DNA of 34,988 nt from Actinomycetes bacterium (GCA_021828055.1 JAKATH010000016.1:1-34988), one strand, 5' to 3'. Shown: positions 8,181 to 16,332, numbered from the stretch's first letter. Notes: a model not told the origin generated them from the letters alone. Numbers and translations are program-made.

Positions 8181-8672
8181 CCCGCCGCGCAGACCCCGCT
8201 CACAGGCTCGCGGAGGAACACGATCTTCTGGGGTCCTTGCGGGCGTCACTCCCTGCTCGGCGCCACTCTCCGCGCCTTTCGTGTGCCCATCGTCTCCGGA
8301 AGTCCGGTCAGTGGCTGTCTGGCCCAAGGCGATCGGGGGAGGAGAAGTCGGAGGCACTTGCGTGCAGGTGCCAACGAGCCGGTGCGGCCGACAGGTGCGG
8401 CCGACAGGTGCGGCCGACAGGTGCGGCCAACAGGTGCCAACGAGCCGGTGCGGCCGACAGGTGCGGCCGACAGGTGCGGCCAACAGGTGCCAACGAGCCG
8501 GTGCGGCCGACAGGTGCGGCCGGCAGGTGCGGCCACAATTGTCTGCCACCGATTGCGTGGTCGCATGTGCGGTGCCGGTCCCAATGGGACGTCGACCTCA
8601 GCAGCCACCCTCGCGCTCCGTCGCCGGAGCTCCGAGGCGAGCCAGCTCGCCGTCTACGCCGCTCACCGCGCC
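8181..8672. other. Non-coding stretch with a repeat array between the IS remnant and the transporter operon
   Basis: No real gene is apparent. The region holds the nested 13-bp repeat array at 8365-8535, and the promoter of the transporter operon begins at its right edge. Frames open on both strands across the array are by-products of repetition and high GC. Confidence 0.6.
8365..8535. repeat. Nested tandem repeat array of 13-bp units in 53-66-bp higher-order units
   Basis: The basic unit is CAGGTGCGGCCGA, with CAGGTGCGGCCAA and CAGGTGCGGCCGG variants. A distinct 16-bp spacer CAGGTGCCAACGAGCC starts each higher-order block at 8365, 8431 and 8484, followed by a shortened GGTGCGGCCGA and then two, one or two further 13-bp-type units. 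The blocks are 66, 53 and about 52 bp long. The array is directly repeated and non-palindromic and lies 140 bp upstream of the operon promoter. The unit length is not a multiple of three, which fits non-coding DNA. Confidence 0.9.
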
Positions 8673-8701
8673 TTGACTATTCACGACGCGGCAGTTACCG
8701 T
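8673..8701 (+). promoter_or_regulatory. Predicted promoter of the ABC transporter / EutA / UbiX / Mo-hydroxylase operon
   Basis: TTGACT (8673-8678) and TACCGT (8696-8701) are separated by 17 bp, a good sigma-70-type spacing. Transcription would begin near 8708 and leave a leader of about 58 bases. The leader contains an AAGGGGGAA Shine-Dalgarno at 8754-8762, just before the ATG at 8766. Confidence 0.6.
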
Positions 8702-8765
8702 TCGAGGAATCCGTTTCTGTTCGAGGGAGCTTGGACAGAACGATACGTGCCATAAGGGGGAATGC

Positions 8766-9827
8766 ATGAAGTCCACGGTAAAGCTCAAGGTGGCGCTCGT
8801 CGCGACCGTAGTCTGCACGATGGCAGCGGCCGGAGCGCTCGTCCTGCCAGGGGCGGCGGGAGGCAAGACCGACACAGTCATCGCCTTCAAGAACGGCAAG
8901 CCGACATTGAGGGGGATCACGCTGAGCGTGATCAACGCCGCGGGCAGCGCCCACGTCGCCGACACCAACGTCCACGACTGGGTCGAGATCATGAACGCGT
9001 GGGGCGCCAACGTGACCCAGACGAACGCCTCGAAGAACGTCGGCGAGCTCGCGGTGGAAGGTGGTAAGGCGACAGTGTCGGTCGGGCCGCTGCCCACGCA
9101 GCTCGACGCGGGGCTCAAGACCTTCGGGCCCAACCAGGTGCACCTCACAGACGCGCTCTTCGCCAAGAAGTCGATCAAGTCGCTCAGGGACCTGAAGGGC
9201 AAGACGATCGCCTACTGCTGCACAGCGTCTCCAGACGGCGTCATGCTGCACGCGATCTTGCAGAAGGCGCACCTGAAGCGCTCGACACTGCACCTCGTGG
9301 CCACCGGGGCGAGCACAGCGTCGCTGGACGCGCTCATCGCCGGCAAGGTCACAGCCGCGTTCGCCGCCGCCGCCACAGCGGACGCGACCGTCGCCAAGAC
9401 GCAAGATCACGAGCTCGCGGCCGCCACCACACTGCTGCCCGAGTACGCGGACAGCTTCATGGCGTCCACGCCGGCGTGGCTGAAGGCGCACCACAAGGTG
9501 GCCATTGCGATCGACCTGGCGTGGTTGGCCTCGGCCAAGCTCTTCAACACCAACGAGAGGCAGTGGGTCAAGGACGCGGCCGCGTACACCTCGAACGCCG
9601 ACTCGACCGCCCAGTACCAGACAGCGTGGAAGCAGCTGAAGAAGCTGAACGGGTGGCCGGACACACCGAAGGCCTATTCGGACCCGGTCGTGACATACAA
9701 CTTCAAAGTCGCCAAGCAGCTCCACACAATCACCGGCCTCGGCAACCGGCCGCGCACGCAGGAGATCACACAGGCGGCGTGGAAGGGGGCCTGGGTGCTC
9801 TGGCGGAAGCACGGCAAGAAGTTGTGA
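8766..9827 (+). CDS. ABC transporter substrate-binding protein (NitT/TauT-like)
   Basis: This 353-residue exported protein has a basic-hydrophobic signal peptide (about residues 1-33, MKSTVKLKV followed by a hydrophobic run ending near LPGAAGG). I see no convincing lipobox; Cys18 is in a poor context. The mature part resembles SsuA/TauA/NMT1-type binding proteins: SIKSLRDLKGKTIAY near 138-152 and ALIAGKVTAAFAAA near 192-205 are family-like. It would capture the substrate outside the membrane for the two permeases encoded next. The ATG is preceded by a strong purine-rich Shine-Dalgarno. It heads an operon of 11 overlapping genes, so the ligand is probably the compound that the downstream enzymes degrade, plausibly an organic acid. 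Confidence 0.87.
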   Translation: MKSTVKLKVALVATVVCTMAAAGALVLPGAAGGKTDTVIAFKNGKPTLRGITLSVINAAGSAHVADTNVHDWVEIMNAWGANVTQTNASKNVGELAVEGGKATVSVGPLPTQLDAGLKTFGPNQVHLTDALFAKKSIKSLRDLKGKTIAYCCTASPDGVMLHAILQKAHLKRSTLHLVATGASTASLDALIAGKVTAAFAAAATADATVAKTQDHELAAATTLLPEYADSFMASTPAWLKAHHKVAIAIDLAWLASAKLFNTNERQWVKDAAAYTSNADSTAQYQTAWKQLKKLNGWPDTPKAYSDPVVTYNFKVAKQLHTITGLGNRPRTQEITQAAWKGAWVLWRKHGKKL

Positions 9828-10765
9828 CAGCGTTGCAGGGAATGCCCGTCGGCGGGCTGGGCACGGCTCGGGCCGTGCCCAGCTCACCGGCGGAAGGCGT
9901 CACCCAGCTCGATGACGTGCTGGGCGGCGCCGGCGGCGCCGGCGATCCGGTCAGCTTCGGGCTCCCCGCTCTCGGCTGGGCGGGGTGGGTGCGGCGGCAC
10001 AACGCGGCGGTCGTCGGCATCCTGGCCGTGCTGGTGGGTATCGGGATCTGGCAGGCCACCGGGCTCGTCATGAACCCGATCTTCATCTCGACGCCGAGCC
10101 TGGTCGCACCGGCGCTGTGGCACCTCCTGGTCGACGGCCCGTTGCCTGGCGACTTCCTGCGGAGCCTGCTCGAGATGATCGGTGGGCTCGCCCTGGCGAC
10201 CTTCGTCGGGGTCGGGGCGGGCATGCTGATGGGCCGGGTCCGCATCCTCGAGCGGGCGCTCGAGCCGTTGGTCGCTTTCGGCAACGCCACGCCGTCGATC
10301 GCCCTGCTCCCGGTGATGGAGATCTGGTTCGGCTTCGGGGAGACGGCGAGGGTCGCATTCATCATGACGATCGCCGTGTGGCCGCTCGTCGTGAACACCC
10401 ACGTCGGCGTGCGCGCCGTGCGGGGACGGCTGGCCGACATCGGCACCACCTTCGGCATGTCCGGATGGCAGCAGATCCGCTACGTGTACCTGCCCGGGAC
10501 CCTCCCGTTCATCTTCATCGGCGCCCGCATCGCCCTGGCGGTCGGCACCGTCGGCATGATCCTCGGCGGGCAGGAGATCGGCCAGGTCGGCCTCGGCGGC
10601 CTGGTGACAGTGCTGGGCACTCGCGCCGAGACGGCGCAGCTGGTGGCGGCGGTCCTCACCACCACGGTCCTCGCCCTCTTCCTCTTCTGGGCCTTGCGCC
10701 AGTTCCAGGCCCGGGTGTTCCCCTGGATCGCCGCAACCTCTGCTGGAAGGCGTGAACCACGATGA
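9824..10765 (+). CDS. ABC transporter permease (SsuC/TauC-like), first of two
   Basis: This membrane protein of 313 residues belongs to the binding-protein-dependent permease family. Hydrophobic spans include VVGILAVLVGIGIWQA, LEMIGGLALATFVGVGAGML and a C-terminal VLTTTVLALFLFWAL. The cytoplasmic EAA-type loop is RLADIGTTFGMSGWQQIRYVYLPGTLPFIF. The start is taken as the GTG at 9824, overlapping the TGA of the binding-protein gene; an in-frame ATG at 9842 is an alternative. The first 45 residues are Gly/Ala-rich and precede the first membrane span. Its partner permease lies after the ATPase gene. Confidence 0.87.
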   Translation: MTALQGMPVGGLGTARAVPSSPAEGVTQLDDVLGGAGGAGDPVSFGLPALGWAGWVRRHNAAVVGILAVLVGIGIWQATGLVMNPIFISTPSLVAPALWHLLVDGPLPGDFLRSLLEMIGGLALATFVGVGAGMLMGRVRILERALEPLVAFGNATPSIALLPVMEIWFGFGETARVAFIMTIAVWPLVVNTHVGVRAVRGRLADIGTTFGMSGWQQIRYVYLPGTLPFIFIGARIALAVGTVGMILGGQEIGQVGLGGLVTVLGTRAETAQLVAAVLTTTVLALFLFWALRQFQARVFPWIAATSAGRREPR

Positions 10766-11607
10766 GCAGCGACGTGACGACGGGCGCGGCGGCCACTGCC
10801 ACCGCGGTGAAGACGGCCTCCCCGGTCGAGCACGAGACCATCTTGAGGATCGAGAAGGTGTGCAAGACCTTCGTCACGAACGACCGGACGGTCCACGCGC
10901 TCGACCGGGTGAGCCTCGACGTTCGAAGGGGCGAGTTCATCAGCCTGGTCGGGATCAGCGGGTGCGGCAAGACCACGCTGCTGCGTATCGTCGACGGGCT
11001 GGAGGACGCCGACAGCGGTGCCCTCTCGCTCGACGGAGCGAAGCTCGAGGGCGTCTCGCGCGACATGTCGTACGTGTTCCAGGACATCAACCTGCTGCCG
11101 TGGCGAAGCGTCGTCGACAACGTGGCGCTCGGTCTCGAGGTGCGCGGCGTCCCCAAGGCCGAGCGGCGTGAGCGGGCCATGGCGGTGCTCGACATGGTCG
11201 GCCTCGCGGCGGTGGCCAAGTCCCCGCCCTACACGCTCTCGGGCGGCATGCAGCAGCGCGTGGGCGTGGCCAGGGCACTGGCGATCCGGCCCAAGGTCCT
11301 GCTCATGGACGAGCCGTTCGGGCAGCTCGACAACTTCACCCGAGAGGCGCTCCAGGTCGAGATCGCCAACCTGTGGGAGAAGCTCGGGACGACGATCATG
11401 TTCGTGACCCACGACGTCGACGAGGCCATCTTCCTCTCCGACCGCATCGGGCTGTTCCAGCCCGGGCCGGGAAGGCTGACCGAGGTGCTCGACGTGGACC
11501 TCCCCCGTCCACGGACGGACTACGACGTCCGCGCCCATGGCCGGGCCATCGAGTTGCGGGCCTACATCACCGAGCACCTGCGGGGAGCGAGAGGCCCCGT
11601 GCAGTGA
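10762..11607 (+). CDS. ABC transporter ATP-binding protein (SsuB/TauB-like)
   Basis: This 281-residue nucleotide-binding subunit energises import. Walker A is GISGCGKTT, the Q-loop lies in VFQDINLLPW, the signature is LSGGMQQRVGVARAL, Walker B is VLLMDEPFGQLD, and the switch histidine is in FVTHDVDEA. The ATG overlaps the stop of the first permease as ATGA. Only one ATPase gene is present for two permeases, so an ATPase homodimer with a permease heterodimer is expected. A 20-residue Ala/Thr-rich N-terminal extension precedes the domain. Confidence 0.95.
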   Translation: MSSDVTTGAAATATAVKTASPVEHETILRIEKVCKTFVTNDRTVHALDRVSLDVRRGEFISLVGISGCGKTTLLRIVDGLEDADSGALSLDGAKLEGVSRDMSYVFQDINLLPWRSVVDNVALGLEVRGVPKAERRERAMAVLDMVGLAAVAKSPPYTLSGGMQQRVGVARALAIRPKVLLMDEPFGQLDNFTREALQVEIANLWEKLGTTIMFVTHDVDEAIFLSDRIGLFQPGPGRLTEVLDVDLPRPRTDYDVRAHGRAIELRAYITEHLRGARGPVQ

Positions 11608-12449
11608 CCGTCCTCAGCCGTCCGATGGCCGCGGCGCAGCCGGAGGCCGAGGCGGTCGTGCTGGCGCCACGCCGCCGCCCCCCGGTCAGCGAGTGGCGGT
11701 CGACGCGCATCGCCGCCCCGCTCGTCGCGGTCGGCGTCATCTTGGGCCTCTGGGAGCTTGCCGGCCTGTTTTTCATCAGCCCCATCCTGATCTCCTCCCC
11801 CCAGCAGACGCTCGCCGACTTCGTGGACCAGTTCTCCTCGGGTCCGGCGGTGCCGGCCTTGGAGATCTCCTTGCGCGAGCTCTACATCGGCATCGCGATC
11901 GGCCTGGCCGCCGGCATCCTGATCGGGCTCGTGGTAGGTCGCTACCGGCTGCTCGACGCCTTCCTCAGCCCGTACATCAACGCGGCCAACGCCACCCCGC
12001 TGAACGTGCTCATCCCGCTGCTCATCGTGTGGGTGGGCATCGGGACCGAGGCGCGCGTCCTGTTCATCGTGCTGATCAGCTTCTTCCCGGTGCTCTTGAA
12101 CACCGCCGGCGGGCTGCGCAACGTGAGCAAGGGCTACGTCGAGGTGGGCCGGATGCTCGGGCTGAACGAGCACCAGCTCATGAGGAAGGTCATCCTGCCC
12201 GCCTCCATGCCGTACATCTTCGCCGGTATCAGGCTCGGCGTCGCGCTCGGCGTGATCGGCATGATCGTGGGCGAGATAGAGGAGAGCAACGTCGGCCTCG
12301 GCTACTTCATCAACTTCTACGGCAACGGGTTCCAGACCGGCAAGCTGCTCGCCCTCATCTTCTTGGCCGCCCTCATCGGCGTGTTCAACGTGCTGGTCAT
12401 CCGGGGAGTCCAAGCCCGGTGGTTCCGTTGGATCAGTGCCGCGCGTTGA
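11604..12449 (+). CDS. ABC transporter permease (SsuC/TauC-like), second of two
   Basis: This 281-residue integral membrane protein has spans at IAAPLVAVGVILGLWELAG, LYIGIAIGLAAGILIGLVVG, VLIPLLIVWVGIG, VLFIVLISFFPVLL and LLALIFLAALIGVFNVLV. The EAA loop is GYVEVGRMLGLNEHQLMRKVILPASMPYIFAG. The GTG start overlaps the ATPase stop codon as GTGA. It clearly differs from the first permease, so the translocation pore is probably heteromeric. Confidence 0.9.
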   Translation: MTVLSRPMAAAQPEAEAVVLAPRRRPPVSEWRSTRIAAPLVAVGVILGLWELAGLFFISPILISSPQQTLADFVDQFSSGPAVPALEISLRELYIGIAIGLAAGILIGLVVGRYRLLDAFLSPYINAANATPLNVLIPLLIVWVGIGTEARVLFIVLISFFPVLLNTAGGLRNVSKGYVEVGRMLGLNEHQLMRKVILPASMPYIFAGIRLGVALGVIGMIVGEIEESNVGLGYFINFYGNGFQTGKLLALIFLAALIGVFNVLVIRGVQARWFRWISAAR

Positions 12450-14145
12450 GCTGAGCGCCGCTCCGACAGTGGCTGCCACGACGCAGCCCGTTGCGCGGTC
12501 GGACGTTCGAGACGCGCCCGGTCAGCACCCGCCGAGGGGGACGACGCGCCGGGACCGCCCGCTGCACCGGCTCCCGCTCGACTCGGACGTCGTCGAGCTG
12601 CTGACGGTCGGCATCGACGTCGGGTCCGCGACGTTCCACCTGACCGTGTCGCGGGTCGTGCTCGAGCGCAGGGCTCAGGAGCTCTCGACCAACTACGACG
12701 TCGTCGCCCGCGAGGTCCTCGTCTCCTCGCCCGTCTCCTTCACCCCGTACCTCGACTCGGGCGAGATCGACGCGGCGGCGGTCGGTGAGGCGGTCCGCCG
12801 CTCCTACGCAGAGGGGGGCGTGGACCCCGAGGAGATCGACACCGGGGTGGTGCTCCTCACGGGCGCCGCCCTCCTCCGGCGCAATGCCCGGGCGCTGGCC
12901 GAGCGGCTGGCGGGAGCGACGGGGAGGTTCGTCTGCGCGGCCGCCGGACACCACTTCGAAGCCGCGCTGGCCGCCCATGGCTCGGGTGCGGTCGCCCGGT
13001 CCCGGGAGACGCCGGACCCGGTCGTCGCCCTGGACGTCGGGGGCGCGACGACGAAGCTGGCCCTCGTCTCGTGCGGCGAGGTGCGGGCGACGGCTGCCGT
13101 CGGGGTCGGCAGCCGGCTCATCGCCTGGGACCCGGAGCGCCGGCTCGTACGGGTGGAACAAGCCGTCCTGCCGCTCGCCGAGTCCGTCGGCGTCGCAGCC
13201 GAGCTGGGGCACGTGATCGACCCGGCCCAGGTCGACGCCGTCTGCGACCGGATGGCCCTCGCCGTCGTCGCCCAGCTCGACCCTCGGATCGAGGTGGGAG
13301 CGGGCGCGCCGACGATGCTGCTGACCGACCCCTTCCCCGTGCCCGACGGGCCCTTCGAGATCGTGGCGTCGGGTGGCGTGGCGGAGTACCTGGTCCGTGC
13401 CGCCGGCGATGCCGCCGCCGACGACCTGGGGGACCTCGGGCCCCACCTCGCCCGCGCGCTCCTCTCCCGGCTCCAGGCGGCTGGGCTCGGTGCCCGGCTG
13501 CGGGTCGGCGACCAGCGGATCAGGGCGACTGTGATCGGCGCGTCCCAGTTCTCGACCCAGGTGAGCGGCTCGACGATCGCGGTTGACGAGACGGCGCTGC
13601 CGCTCCACAACGTGCCAGTCGTTCGGCCCGCGCTCGACCTCGGAGCAGCGCCCGTCGACCCCCGCGCGGTGGCTTCGGCGCTGGCGGAGGCGCTGCGCCG
13701 GCGGTTCTCGGCGCAGGAGGTTCCCCGCACGCTCGCCGTGTCGCTGCGCTGGCGCGGGGATCCGGCCTACGCGCGCTTGCGCGCGCTGGCCGCCGGGCTC
13801 GTCGCCGGTCGAAAGGCAGCCGGGGTGGAGCAGCTCGTCGTCGCCGTCGACACCGACGTGGCCTCGTCGCTCGGCCGCATCATGACCACAGAGCTCGGGG
13901 TCGACCCGGCAGCCGCGCTCTGCCTCGACAACCTCGACCTCGCCGAATTCGACCACGTCGACATCGGCCTGCCGGTCGGTCCGGCCAGCGTGGTCCCGGT
14001 CGTGGTGAAGTCTCTCCTCTTCGGCGCGGTCGATCCCAGTTCGCCGCGTCCCGTCGAACCGCGCCCGGTCGCCCGATCCGAGCTCCCAGAGCCCCCAGCA
14101 CCCATGGCCGGGAGTCAAGCCGAGAGTCAAGGAGAGCTCACGTGA
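12436..14145 (+). CDS. EutA-like ASKHA ATPase (ethanolamine ammonia-lyase reactivase family), orphan
   Basis: The 569-residue protein resembles EutA, the ATP-dependent reactivase of adenosylcobalamin-dependent ethanolamine ammonia-lyase. It has two actin/Hsp70-type phosphate loops: TVGIDVGSATFHLTVSR near residues 57-73 and VVALDVGGATTKLALVS near 196-212. EutA-like stretches include REVLVSSPVSFTPYLDSGEID and DTGVVLLTGAALLRRNARALAE. The N-terminus is about 50 residues longer than the usual EutA core. The GTG start at 12436 overlaps the permease gene by 14 bases, with a weak GTTGGA before it. No EutB or EutC lyase is visible in the window, so its client is unknown. It could reactivate an enzyme of this operon or a B12 enzyme elsewhere. 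Family membership is solid; the function is open. Confidence 0.82.
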   Translation: MPRVELSAAPTVAATTQPVARSDVRDAPGQHPPRGTTRRDRPLHRLPLDSDVVELLTVGIDVGSATFHLTVSRVVLERRAQELSTNYDVVAREVLVSSPVSFTPYLDSGEIDAAAVGEAVRRSYAEGGVDPEEIDTGVVLLTGAALLRRNARALAERLAGATGRFVCAAAGHHFEAALAAHGSGAVARSRETPDPVVALDVGGATTKLALVSCGEVRATAAVGVGSRLIAWDPERRLVRVEQAVLPLAESVGVAAELGHVIDPAQVDAVCDRMALAVVAQLDPRIEVGAGAPTMLLTDPFPVPDGPFEIVASGGVAEYLVRAAGDAAADDLGDLGPHLARALLSRLQAAGLGARLRVGDQRIRATVIGASQFSTQVSGSTIAVDETALPLHNVPVVRPALDLGAAPVDPRAVASALAEALRRRFSAQEVPRTLAVSLRWRGDPAYARLRALAAGLVAGRKAAGVEQLVVAVDTDVASSLGRIMTTELGVDPAAALCLDNLDLAEFDHVDIGLPVGPASVVPVVVKSLLFGAVDPSSPRPVEPRPVARSELPEPPAPMAGSQAESQGELT

Positions 14146-15266
14146 ACCGGACAGAGACCGATTCGGCTGTCCTGGAAGCTGCTGCGGCGGGGAAGCTCCT
14201 GAAGAGGCCCTACCTCGACTGGGCGAGGGACCAGAGGGTCCCGGTCGTCGAGGGCTTCGCCGTCGACCTGCTCACCGTCGAGACCAAGCCGTGGGACCGG
14301 CTCGGCGCGCCTGCCGCCTTCGTGCACCTCGTCGGGCGTGGCGACTGGGCCAACGTCGTCGTGGCCGTGCTCCCGCCGGGCAGCGCCACCGATCCCCAGC
14401 GGCACCTCTACGAAGAAGTCGTCTACGTCTTGGCCGGCCACGGCAACACCGTGGTGCGCGACCCGGCGGGAGGCGAGCACAGCTTCGAGTGGGGACCGCG
14501 CAGCCTCTTCGGGCTCCCCATCAACGCGCCGTACCGGCACTTCAACGCCGCCGGCAGCGAGGAGGCCCGTCTGGCCTCGGTCACCAGCCTCCCGCTCGTG
14601 CTGAACGTCTTCCACGACGAGTCGTTCGTGTTCGACAACCCGGGCGAGTTCCCCGGACGTTTCGGCGACGACGCAAGGTTCCGCGGCGAGGGCGACTTCG
14701 TGCACGTCGCGCCGGGTCGTCACATGTGGGAGACCAACTTCGTACCGGACCTCGCCGACTTCCAGATGCCCGAGTGGCAGGCGCGTGGTGAGGGAAGCCG
14801 GAACTTGAAGTTCGTCCTCGCCGACTCGACCATGCACGCGCACATGTCCGAGATGCCGGTCGGCACCTACAAGAAAGGTCACCGCCACGCGCCCGACTTC
14901 CACGTCTTCACCGTGGACGGCCGCGGCTACAGCCTCTTCTGGTACGAAGGCGACAGCGACTTCACTCGAATCGACTGGCGCCACGGCGTCGTCTACGCGC
15001 CCGGCGACCAGCAGTTCCACCAGCACTTCAACATCTCGGGGCACCCGAGCCGCTACCTGGCGGTCGCGTACGGCGGTCTGCGCTACCCCTTCACCGAGGA
15101 GCGGCGCCAGCACTTCATGGGCGTCGACAAGAGCGTCGCCGAAGGTGGGCGCCAGATCGACTACGCCGACGAGGACCCGCGCATCCGGGAGCTCTACGTG
15201 TCCGAGCTCGTCCGCGACGGCATCGAGTGCAGGATGCCGCCGATCGACCGCGGCCGCCCACGATGA
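14142..15266 (+). CDS. Bicupin (two-cupin-domain) protein
   Basis: This 374-residue protein has two cupin folds, at about 60-150 and 225-315. The second has a probable metal site: His247-Arg-His249 in YKKGHRHAPDFHVFTV and His293/His295 in QQFHQHFN. The first has DPQRHLYEEVVYVLAGHG with one histidine and two glutamates, so it may be a weaker site. It shares the C-terminal-site arrangement with the bicupin at 4690-5913 but is otherwise only distantly similar. The GTG start overlaps the EutA-like stop as GTGA and has AAGGAGAG upstream. A ring-modifying dioxygenase or isomerase would suit the operon, but no characterised enzyme can be named with confidence. Confidence 0.8.
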   Translation: MNRTETDSAVLEAAAAGKLLKRPYLDWARDQRVPVVEGFAVDLLTVETKPWDRLGAPAAFVHLVGRGDWANVVVAVLPPGSATDPQRHLYEEVVYVLAGHGNTVVRDPAGGEHSFEWGPRSLFGLPINAPYRHFNAAGSEEARLASVTSLPLVLNVFHDESFVFDNPGEFPGRFGDDARFRGEGDFVHVAPGRHMWETNFVPDLADFQMPEWQARGEGSRNLKFVLADSTMHAHMSEMPVGTYKKGHRHAPDFHVFTVDGRGYSLFWYEGDSDFTRIDWRHGVVYAPGDQQFHQHFNISGHPSRYLAVAYGGLRYPFTEERRQHFMGVDKSVAEGGRQIDYADEDPRIRELYVSELVRDGIECRMPPIDRGRPR

Positions 15267-15856
15267 GCGCGGCGACCGGCTCTTCGGGACGGCGCCGGCT
15301 CGTGGTCGGCATCTCGGGCTCGAGCGCGCCGCAGCTCGGGATCGCGTTGCTGGAGGCGCTGCACCGCAGCGAAGAGGTGGAGACCCACCTCGTCATCAGC
15401 GAGGGCGCGCGGCGCAGCATCGAGCTCGAAGCCGGTCTCGACCCGGATCGAGTGGCGAAGCTGGCGACGGCGGCGTACGACCCGCGGGACCTGGCGGCGG
15501 CGATCTCGTCGGGGTCGTTCCTGACCGACGGCATGGTCGTCATCCCCTGCTCGATGCGGACGCTCGCCGCGGTGGCGACGGGGAACGCGACCGACCTGCT
15601 CGTCCGTGCCGCCGACGTGACGCTCAAGGAACGGCGCCGCCTCGTGCTCGTCGCCCGCGAGTCGCCGCTCAACCTCGTCCACATCCGCAACATGGAGGTG
15701 GTGACGCTCGCCGGTGCCACCGTCATGCCGCCCGTGCTCGGCTTCTACCACCGTCCGAAGGCGGTCGAGGACCTGGTGGCCCAGGTGGTGGGGAAGGTGC
15801 TGGACCAGTTCGGCATCTCTCACGACCTGTTCCGGCGTTGGGGGTCGGCGGGGTGA
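15263..15856 (+). CDS. UbiX/Pad1-type flavin prenyltransferase
   Basis: UbiX transfers a dimethylallyl group to reduced FMN, making the prenyl-FMN cofactor of UbiD decarboxylases. The 197-residue product has the family features in order: the FMN-binding loop VGISGSSAPQLGIALLEAL near residues 12-30, VVIPCSMRTLAAVATGNATD in the middle, the RESPLNLVHIRNM segment, and the C-terminal ATVMPPVLGFYHRPKAVEDLV with conserved Tyr and Arg. The start is the ATG at 15263 overlapping the bicupin stop as ATGA. Two UbiD-type genes lie on the opposite arm (1-298 and 404-1957) and none in this operon, a strong functional link between the arms. Confusion with other flavoprotein decarboxylases is unlikely. Confidence 0.9.
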   Translation: MSAATGSSGRRRLVVGISGSSAPQLGIALLEALHRSEEVETHLVISEGARRSIELEAGLDPDRVAKLATAAYDPRDLAAAISSGSFLTDGMVVIPCSMRTLAAVATGNATDLLVRAADVTLKERRRLVLVARESPLNLVHIRNMEVVTLAGATVMPPVLGFYHRPKAVEDLVAQVVGKVLDQFGISHDLFRRWGSAG

Positions 15857-16332
15857 GAGGGCCAGCGCCCGCCGCCTCCGGCGAGGTGCCGGCTCGGGTG
15901 CGTGACGCGGTCGCCGGGGTGCCTGAGGTCGGCACGCTCGACCATGCGTTCATGTTCTTGACCGTCGACGTCCAAGGACGGGTGGACGTCTGCCTCTTGT
16001 CGCGCACCGAGGTCGAGACGACGCCGTCGTCGATCCGGGTCGTGGTGGCGAGCAGCAAGGCGCGCCGCAACCTGCGGGCGACCGGGCGGGCGACCTTCGT
16101 GGCGGTGACCGGGGACGCCGCCCACTACCTCGCGCTGGCGGTGGTGCGGGTGCTCGAGGACGCTGGCGCGATCGGCGCCGAGCTGGAGGTGGAACGGGAC
16201 CTGCTCGACGACCTGGGCGTGGAGCTCCACCCGATCCGCTTCCGGGTCGCAGAGAAGCTGGCGGTCGAGGAGCGCTGGGACCGGACCAGGCGCCTCCTCG
16301 CGCGCCTTGCGTCCGAGGACGCGGCGTCGTGA
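15853..16332 (+). CDS. Small protein of pyridoxamine-phosphate-oxidase-like split-barrel type (tentative)
   Basis: This 159-residue protein starts at the GTG overlapping the UbiX stop (GTGA). The stretches LDHAFMFLTVDVQGRVDVCLLSRTEV and VVVASSKARRNLRATGRATFVAV look like the flavin-binding split barrel of PNPOx-like proteins: a beta strand after the N-terminal helix, then the serine/lysine strand and an N-L-R phosphate-binding turn. It has no signal peptide or membrane span. Placed directly after UbiX and before the molybdenum hydroxylase, it may be an FMN-dependent reductase that supplies reduced flavin or acts on a pathway intermediate. The fold call rests on motif resemblance only. Confidence 0.6.
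   Translation: MRGPAPAASGEVPARVRDAVAGVPEVGTLDHAFMFLTVDVQGRVDVCLLSRTEVETTPSSIRVVVASSKARRNLRATGRATFVAVTGDAAHYLALAVVRVLEDAGAIGAELEVERDLLDDLGVELHPIRFRVAEKLAVEERWDRTRRLLARLASEDAAS

Noticed and set aside
8365-8535. Possible CRISPR array
   Set aside because: Units are 13 bp and contiguous, with no unique spacers of constant length and no cas genes nearby; it is a tandem repeat array.
8246-8608. Minus-strand repeat proteins rich in VGRTCRPH
   Set aside because: All three frames of the 13-bp array are open because of the repeat; there is no start signal, and the unit length shifts frame.
12433-14130. Minus-strand frame of 565 codons opposite the EutA-like gene
   Set aside because: No recognisable domain, codon pattern of a shadow frame; the plus-strand product has clear ASKHA motifs.
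15145-15852. Extension of the split-barrel protein frame upstream into ubiX
   Set aside because: The upstream part is an Arg/Gly-rich shadow of ubiX; the GTGA overlap at 15853 gives a credible start.
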